A DNA stretch of 37,704 bases from an uncultured Saprospiraceae bacterium (GTDB lineage: Bacteria > Bacteroidota > Bacteroidia > Chitinophagales > Saprospiraceae). How positions within the stretch are numbered: the stretch's first letter is position 1; every line of letters begins with the position of its first letter. This document shows, one piece after another, positions 32,204 through 37,704 of the stretch. The DNA is taken from assembly GCA_937951685.1 (NCBI GenBank), contig CALFBG010000205.1:1-37704 (forward strand). The letters are read 5' to 3'. Below the pieces are notes generated by a model. The model was not told the origin of the DNA. It saw only the letters and a list, made by a program, of their open reading frames with translations, and did not search any database. The position numbers and the translations under genes were made by a program.

Positions 32204-34036
32204 TTAATTTGCGTCCGTTTCGTCAGGTTCCGTTTTTTGCTGTGCAAAATGGTTTCGTATTTTCTGAGCGGCTGCTTTGCCAACTAGCGTAGTCAATTCT
32301 GCCTCTGGAACTTCCTTGATTTTTTTGACCGATTTGAAATGCTTTAATAGTTTTTCGGAAGTCTTCGCTCCGATACCTGCAATCTCCGTTAATTCCGTTT
32401 TAGTAAAATCTTTAGATCGTTTATTACGATGAAAAGTAATAGCAAAGCGGTGAGCTTCGTTTCTAGCCTGCTGAATCAGTTTGAGGGACTCTGATTTTTT
32501 GTTGATGTACAAAGGCACCGGATCATTCGCAAAGAATATTTCTTCCAATCTTTTGGCAATTCCGATTACCGTTAATTGATCCAGAATTTCCAATTTTTTC
32601 AAACTTTTTACCGCCGAACTCAACTGCCCTTTACCACCATCAATAATTACCAATTGCGGCAAGTCTTTCCCTTCGTCCAACATTCGTTTGTACCGCCGAA
32701 AGACGACTTCCTCCATCGACGCAAAATCATCAGGTCCTTCGACTGTTTTGATATTAAAATGGCGATAATCTTTTTTAGCGGGTTTCGCATTTCGAAAAAC
32801 GACACAAGAGGCAACGGGATAGGCACCTTGAATATTAGAGTTGTCAAAACACTCTATGTGGAAGGGCACTTCTTCCATTTGTAAATCATTTTTCAATGTC
32901 TGCAAAATACGCTCTGCGGAACCTTGTTTGTTTAATTTATTAATTTGCTGTTTTTGTTTTTGCAACAAGAAGTACTTAACGTTTTTCTCTGAAAGTTCTA
33001 GCAATTTTTTCTTGTCGCCAATCTTAGGAACGGTAGTTTTCAAGTCCTGCTCCGTTAGTTTCACCCGAAAGGGTAAAATTAATTCTTCCGCATTGCTAGA
33101 AAATTTTTCGCGCAAGTCGGTAATCGCATAACTCAATAAATCTTTTTCTACGTCATTCAAGTTTTTAGTCATCTCCAAAATGTAGGTATGAATAATGGAC
33201 CCATTTACAATTTTGAGGTAACTCACGTAGGCTTGCTTTTCGTCCGAAGCGATTGAGAAAACATCTACGTTACGGATTGTAGTACTCACGACGGTAGATT
33301 TTCCTTGATAATCTTCAAAAGCACTCAGTTTATCTTTTGCCATTTGCGCTTTTTCAAATTCCATCAACTTCGCGTAATGATCCATTTCTGCGTAGAGATA
33401 ATCTTTAACACTCTTAAAATTTCCTTTTAGAATATTTTTTATTTGCTCGATTTTATCATTGTAATCTTTCTCTGACTCAAAGCCTACGCAAGGTCCTTTA
33501 CAATTTTTAATGTGGTATTCTAAACAAACCTTAAACTTATCTTTTTCGACATTTTCTCGACTAAGGTTAAAGTTGCAAGTCCGCAATGGGAAAAGACTTT
33601 TGATTAACTCTAAAATAATTCCTACTCGATATTTTGAAGGATAAGGACCGAAGTACGACGAGCCATCTTTAATGACTCTCCGAGTGAGAAAGACACGTGG
33701 AAACCGTTCTTTTTTGATACAGATGTAAGAGTAAGTTCGACCATCTTTCAACATCACATTGTAGCGAGGTTGATACTTTTTGATCAAAGTACATTCTAGC
33801 AATAAAGCATCCTGTTCTGTTTCGACGATCGTATATTCAAAATGAGCTGCTTTTTTAACTAGTGTTTTCGTCTTCTGACTATGGTGCTTTTTACTTCCAA
33901 AATAAGAGGCCAAGCGGTTCTTTAAGTTTTTAGCTTTACCCACGTAAAGGATAATTCCTTCCGGTCCGATAAACTTATAAACCCCTGGCTGTTTTGGTAA
34001 GGTTGGTAATAATTTTTTATAATCTTCCGTTGTCAT
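32204..34036 (-). CDS. uvrC: UvrABC excinuclease subunit C
   Basis: 610 residues, the standard length. It makes both incisions around bulky DNA lesions in nucleotide excision repair. The GIY-YIG nuclease domain (about 12-95) shows PGVYKFIGPEGIILYVGKAKNLKNRLASYF; the coordinating Cys block CNFNLSRENVEKDKFKVCLEYHIKNCKGPC follows (about 148-182). The UVR motif that contacts UvrB is near YAKLMEFEKAQMAKDKL. The RNase H-like domain has HIECFDNSNIQGAYPVASCVVF and LVIIDGGKGQLSSA, and the tandem helix-hairpin-helix at the C-terminus contains IAGIGAKTSEKLLKHFKS. All regions are complete. uvrA and uvrB are elsewhere. Confidence 0.97.
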   Translation of the reverse strand: MTTEDYKKLLPTLPKQPGVYKFIGPEGIILYVGKAKNLKNRLASYFGSKKHHSQKTKTLVKKAAHFEYTIVETEQDALLLECTLIKKYQPRYNVMLKDGRTYSYICIKKERFPRVFLTRRVIKDGSSYFGPYPSKYRVGIILELIKSLFPLRTCNFNLSRENVEKDKFKVCLEYHIKNCKGPCVGFESEKDYNDKIEQIKNILKGNFKSVKDYLYAEMDHYAKLMEFEKAQMAKDKLSAFEDYQGKSTVVSTTIRNVDVFSIASDEKQAYVSYLKIVNGSIIHTYILEMTKNLNDVEKDLLSYAITDLREKFSSNAEELILPFRVKLTEQDLKTTVPKIGDKKKLLELSEKNVKYFLLQKQKQQINKLNKQGSAERILQTLKNDLQMEEVPFHIECFDNSNIQGAYPVASCVVFRNAKPAKKDYRHFNIKTVEGPDDFASMEEVVFRRYKRMLDEGKDLPQLVIIDGGKGQLSSAVKSLKKLEILDQLTVIGIAKRLEEIFFANDPVPLYINKKSESLKLIQQARNEAHRFAITFHRNKRSKDFTKTELTEIAGIGAKTSEKLLKHFKSVKKIKEVPEAELTTLVGKAAAQKIRNHFAQQKTEPDETDAN

Positions 34037-34104
34037 GATCGTGTATCATCTAAGTATATCGTTTTTGCCGTGAAGCTAAGATTAGCTTTAGCCATTGAAC
34101 GAGC

Positions 34105-35556
34105 TTACGATTTAGAGTTTTCTAATTTTTCCATGAGCCATTCCTTTTCGGCAATGACTTTGAGTTCATTAATCTTTAAAGCAATTTTTCCTATTCTTTG
34201 TTCATTACCCTTCGTTTTAGGATTTCTAATTTGTCGCAAGACATCAATAAAATTATTATTCCCTTGCCGTTGAATATCAGAAATCATTTTTTGGGAAAGT
34301 CGATAAATAAAGATTTTGAAGGCGTCCATTTTAGCATCAAGGATCGCAGAATTTGTTTCAAAGAAAATCTTTATTTCCAATCGTTTTGCAATAATTTTAT
34401 AATAAAAATCTTCGTAATGATCGACTAAACAAGTTAAGGCTTGATCGTAATCCTGAACCGCAAAATAATAACTCGCCAAGTTAAACTCATAACTATCCTG
34501 CGGATGATTCGTCCCTACAATTCGATTTTTGTACGCTTCTAAAAAATTATAAACCCAATCAAATTCTTCTAACTTCAAGCCAAAAGCAACGATATTTCTA
34601 AAGGTACTTTGCAATAATCCTCCGTGGTAGGAAAGGTAATCTTTTTTTAGATGAAGTTTATACAAATCAAATGCTTCCTTCAAAAATCCTTTTTGTCCTT
34701 TGTTGTACTGTCGCACACAGAAATTTCGACATAAAGCTTGCAGCGGTTTGAGTTGATCGATCGGCAATAAATCTTCGTGCTGAATGAGTAAAGCTTTCAA
34801 TTTATAAAAAGCGTTATCATTTTCTGCTTCTTGCAAAATAATAAATGCCTGATAATAAATAGCTACGATGGGAAGATCCAAATAACTTTCGTGATAACCC
34901 AAGGTAGGAATCGTTTTGAAAGGAGCCAAACTATTTTTCACTTCCAAAGGAATCTGGAATTTGTTTTGTGCCAGTAACCAACAAGCGTATTCTAATTTGG
35001 TAACTAAATAATATACGTCCAGACTCTTAAGCGTACTCGGTAAATTAAGGTCTTCTTTTCTATTATTGTAAAAACTTTTATATTCCGAAAGCTCTCGTTC
35101 CGTCTGAAAGCGATAATGATAATAATTTTTATCTTTTGTTTCCTTCTTGTCTAAGGCTTTCCGTAATTGCTTGATCGTTTGATGGAAACTATCCCCTAAT
35201 TCTCGCTGCCGATAAAATCTAGCTTGCACCAACATTTCTTCCACTTCCTGTTCGCTCAACGTAGCGTAATGCACGCTGATAAAACGCTTAAGGAGTTTTA
35301 AAAGACTCGTCATTACCTTATCCACTTTGGCCGTTGTAAAAGTTTGGCCGGGAAATAGCTTTTGGTGAATATTTTCTTTACTCAGGAGGTCTTGATCAAA
35401 AGAAGGAAAGCAGGCACTGATTATCTCAAAGAGCAAGATTGCATCTCGACGACGTTCTCCATTGACAAAATAAGGGGAAGCCAAAAAAAGATCAAATTTC
35501 GTCAATTCATCTTTTTTGAGTGCTTTGATAATACTCAGTAGTTTGCTTTTGTGCAT
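34105..35556 (-). CDS. Large helical protein, unknown function
   Basis: 483 residues, almost entirely helical, without signal peptide or membrane segment, rich in Lys, Leu, Tyr and Phe. The opening MHKSKLLSIIKALKKDELTKFDLFLASPYF is amphipathic. Several segments resemble TPR-type helix pairs (for example FDWVYNFLEAYKNRI, FNLASYYFAVQDYDQALTCLVDHYE), so a protein-interaction scaffold is plausible. I recognise the general type from Saprospiraceae-like genomes, but cannot name a family or role. It lies 68 bases upstream of uvrC on the same strand, which allows co-transcription. No catalytic motif was seen. Confidence 0.75.
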   Translation of the reverse strand: MHKSKLLSIIKALKKDELTKFDLFLASPYFVNGERRRDAILLFEIISACFPSFDQDLLSKENIHQKLFPGQTFTTAKVDKVMTSLLKLLKRFISVHYATLSEQEVEEMLVQARFYRQRELGDSFHQTIKQLRKALDKKETKDKNYYHYRFQTERELSEYKSFYNNRKEDLNLPSTLKSLDVYYLVTKLEYACWLLAQNKFQIPLEVKNSLAPFKTIPTLGYHESYLDLPIVAIYYQAFIILQEAENDNAFYKLKALLIQHEDLLPIDQLKPLQALCRNFCVRQYNKGQKGFLKEAFDLYKLHLKKDYLSYHGGLLQSTFRNIVAFGLKLEEFDWVYNFLEAYKNRIVGTNHPQDSYEFNLASYYFAVQDYDQALTCLVDHYEDFYYKIIAKRLEIKIFFETNSAILDAKMDAFKIFIYRLSQKMISDIQRQGNNNFIDVLRQIRNPKTKGNEQRIGKIALKINELKVIAEKEWLMEKLENSKS

Positions 35557-36459
35557 AATAAGTTCGTAGTTGATAGACTAATTTTCCAACTTAGCACATT
35601 AGCTTGTTTTCAAAACGGGTGCTAAGTTCTTCCTTAAGTCATTCTCGAAATTAAGTGAATTGCTATCTTCAAGTACCAATACAAATCAAATTACTGATCA
35701 AATTATATTAGCACTTATTGAACGACTTAGATTATTTCTAATCAAAAGTCTAAAATAAAAATGCCATGCTTTATATCATTTGGGAGAGAATTAAGCAAAA
35801 ATGTAATAGAATTTAGTCCTTATTCCACGTACCTTTAAATTATCTTTAGGAAGAAGTTGTTTAAAATGTCTAAAAATAGATCTTAAAGCCATTGCTAGAT
35901 TGACTTTAAACAAAAAAGATTACCCCCCATTAAGGTTGAAACTATTTTACTTATTATTGAAGTTGTTTAAAAACTCCAAAAATGTTTACGAATTGGTATT
36001 TTTGTCCAACTTTTTAGCTTTTCATCCTCCGTAGCGCTGCTACGAAGCCAAAAAGAGCTTCATCCTGCCTGCCGGCAGAGGCAGGGTTGAACAAAAACCG
36101 CTGCTTACTCGCGGGAAGGCAAAGTCTTTCTCAACTGCTTTTATAATTATTAAACAACTTCATTTTTATAACTAACCGTTGCTATAATGTATTGGTAGTT
36201 TTAGTAGCCTTAAGTTAAATAAATTCTACTGTATATTTTCTACCCGCATGATAGTAAAGGTCGTTCATTCAATTCTCACTAAATACATTGGTAAGTTAAG
36301 GTTATTTGCGTTTTACGCTGCTTTTTGCTTCCATCATTGTATGAGTCTTCCGTTTGCTAGTCTACGAACCAGCAGCATTTGCCTCAAAGTTGATACAAAA
36401 GCATTGTCTAGAATCTCAAATAGCTTATCCTCCAAAGTACTAAAAAACTAAACTAACTT
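35557..36459. other. Long non-coding region with repeat elements
   Basis: 903 bases without a convincing gene. A small open frame at 36248-36451 has no homology and no good translation signal. The region holds the element at 35958-36162 and a second left-end-like sequence GAAGTTGTTTAAAATGTC near 35854-35871. The last 300 bases are the upstream region of the T9SS cargo gene and show no exact TAnnTTTG promoter that I can place with confidence. No tRNA or other RNA gene was recognised. Confidence 0.5.
35958..36162. repeat. 205-bp element with perfect 13-bp terminal inverted repeats
   Basis: TGAAGTTGTTTAA (35958-35970) and TTAAACAACTTCA (36150-36162) are exact inverted copies. Inside are the hairpin CGTAGC-GCT-GCTACG (36030-36044) and a GC-rich palindrome CCTGCC...GGCAGG around 36064-36085, contrasting with the AT-rich surroundings. 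The element has no coding capacity, so it is MITE-like or REP-like. A diverged partial copy lies at 1-142. No clear target-site duplication was found. Confidence 0.65.
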
Positions 36460-37683
36460 ATGAAAAAATTAACCATCCGACTCACTCTATTTGTTTTTTT
36501 CTTGGCTTGTGTAGGATTTTCCACACTTTGGGCGCAAGCCAAAATCGCTTTCAAACCTAATTTGGCTAACGAAGTCATGCAACACATTGACTATCGGTAT
36601 GGCGATATTATTCAGACCGATCTTTTTGATGTTTATGATGTACTATCTAGTGAATTGGCTAGTAATTACAATAGTGAGCTGGAGCTTCCACAAGCTAATA
36701 TTCGATACATGACACCCACTAGTATTAGTTTCCACTGGGAGCAAATGCCCGGTGTGAAGCACGTCAATGTTCAATATTTTAATTTAAGAACAGGCGTAAC
36801 CGAACGTATTGATAACATCCAAGTAGATTCTGTGGTACTCAATTTCCTACCTGCAGACCCTTTTCTATTTGCGTTTCAAGGGATTGGTTTAAACGATTCC
36901 AAAGGTGGTTTCACCTTGATGTTAGCGGATCGTTCATTTAATTTTATCATCGTCGATAAAGATGTTTTACGCTCCGATATTCCACCGCCTTATATGATCT
37001 GTACTTGTAATTCGGGAGGAGTTGTTAGCCAGCATAACACGCACCGCGATCTTTTCAACACCATTTTCATCCCTTTTACTAGCCCTTGTGTAAGTACTAA
37101 GTACAATCTAAACATCACAACCATGACTGCTACTAACGAGGTTCATTACCTGTCTTTAGATTTTGTGCATGATCAAAATAGCTATACGCTTCCTCGCGTC
37201 CACAGCTTGAATTATTGTAGTCCTACTGAATTTGACAAACCATACAACCTAGGGATTACAGGACTTTGTGAAACAATTGTCACCAATAAAGGCGTGACGG
37301 TATATTTTGATAAGCCGACTGTGGTCGAAGTAGATTTCACCCCTTCTACCTGCAACTGTGAAGGGCTACCCAAGGAAACAGAACAAAGTAAACGTTCAAA
37401 TAGCAATGCATTTTTGAGTGCGCTAAAAATAAAGAGTTCCCCAAATCCTGTAGATCAATATGCGAACTTAAGCTATACGCTACCTCAAGATGGTCCCGTC
37501 AATATTACACTTTATAACACCCTTACACAAGAAGCACGATATTTAAAACGAGCAGCATTCCATACTGCTGGTGCGTACAACTTTTCCTTTCCTACTGACC
37601 AACTCACCGCAGGCGTATACAACTGCGTGATAGAAGTCAACGGAAAAGTCACAACGACGCGCATTGTAAAAATCAAAGACTAA
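36460..37683 (+). CDS. T9SS-secreted cargo protein with type A sorting domain
   Basis: 407 residues. The signal peptide MKKLTIRLTLFVFFLACVGFSTLWAQ ends near residue 26. A fibronectin-III-like strand set (MTPTSISFHWEQMPGVKHVNVQYFN, about 88-112) is followed by a Cys-containing central part (ICTCNSGG, TSPCVSTK, LNYCSPTEF, STCNCEG). The last 75 residues are a type A C-terminal sorting domain: SSPNPVDQYANLSYTLPQDGPVNITLYNTL... TAGVYNCVIEVNGKVTTTRIVKIKD. Such domains direct export through the Por/T9SS machinery and attachment or release at the cell surface. The mature function is unknown; I see no catalytic motif. It stands behind the 903-base non-coding region. Confidence 0.88.
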   Translation: MKKLTIRLTLFVFFLACVGFSTLWAQAKIAFKPNLANEVMQHIDYRYGDIIQTDLFDVYDVLSSELASNYNSELELPQANIRYMTPTSISFHWEQMPGVKHVNVQYFNLRTGVTERIDNIQVDSVVLNFLPADPFLFAFQGIGLNDSKGGFTLMLADRSFNFIIVDKDVLRSDIPPPYMICTCNSGGVVSQHNTHRDLFNTIFIPFTSPCVSTKYNLNITTMTATNEVHYLSLDFVHDQNSYTLPRVHSLNYCSPTEFDKPYNLGITGLCETIVTNKGVTVYFDKPTVVEVDFTPSTCNCEGLPKETEQSKRSNSNAFLSALKIKSSPNPVDQYANLSYTLPQDGPVNITLYNTLTQEARYLKRAAFHTAGAYNFSFPTDQLTAGVYNCVIEVNGKVTTTRIVKIKD

Positions 37684-37704
37684 TCGATATAAGTACTAAG
37701 ACAA

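Noticed and set aside
36248..36451. 67-residue open frame upstream of the T9SS cargo gene
   Set aside because: Low-complexity composition, no recognisable fold, no translation signal and no neighbour support; it lies in a long AT-rich spacer.

Overview
The window looks like a chromosomal segment of a Bacteroidota bacterium, most likely from the Saprospiria/Saprospiraceae side of the phylum. This placement is inferred from gene content, not from a marker-gene tree. It rests on a C-terminal type IX secretion (T9SS) sorting domain, a DUF3127 protein, a TonB with a proline/glutamate-rich spacer, AT-rich spacers with the Bacteroidota promoter pattern TTG-N16-20-TAnnTTTG, weak or absent Shine-Dalgarno sequences and several TTG starts. 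Coding density is high. No rRNA, tRNA, CRISPR array, transposase or prophage block was seen.

Layout. 1-142: remnant of a short palindromic repeat element. 200-1315 (+): a DUF3127 protein with an SSB-like tail and a secreted Trp-repeat protein. 1380-5601 (-): stress and proteolysis genes (AhpE-like peroxiredoxin, clpS, aat, a secreted M23 peptidase, a Bcp/PrxQ peroxiredoxin); clpS and aat together form an N-degron adaptor/transferase pair. 5903-8657 (+): EamA transporter, class I O-methyltransferase, NodB-type polysaccharide deacetylase. 8662-13349: the most unusual block. A minus-strand operon encodes a free-standing amino-acid-type adenylation enzyme, a GNAT, a discrete carrier protein and a second GNAT-like protein; it is divergent from a FemAB/CelD-like acyltransferase. 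13356-16438: a BamA/TamA-like outer-membrane protein and HemW. 16783-18427: an AntA-like antirepressor homologue, a spacer ending in a strong terminator, and a small membrane-anchored protein. 18436-26983: methylmalonyl-CoA mutase large subunit, TonB, M16 peptidase, a large M1 peptidase with a probable C-terminal outer-membrane barrel, and a small secreted protein. 27235-31062: galE, cysQ, a WaaE/KdtX-like GT2 and a GT9 heptosyltransferase-like gene, which fit LPS core/glycan synthesis. 31225-35556: thioredoxin-fold lipoprotein, VOC protein, uvrC and a helical protein of unknown function. 35557-36459: a 0.9 kb non-coding region with a 205-bp element that has perfect 13-bp terminal inverted repeats. 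36460-37683: a T9SS cargo protein.

The best candidate for an undescribed system is the adenylation/carrier/acyltransferase block at 8.7-13.3 kb. The sequence supports a route in which an amino acid or similar small acid is activated, tethered to a phosphopantetheinyl carrier and handed to a GNAT/FemAB-type transferase. This resembles DltA/DltC chemistry without DltB/DltD. The acceptor is unknown; the neighbouring polysaccharide deacetylase makes a surface glycan amine one possibility.
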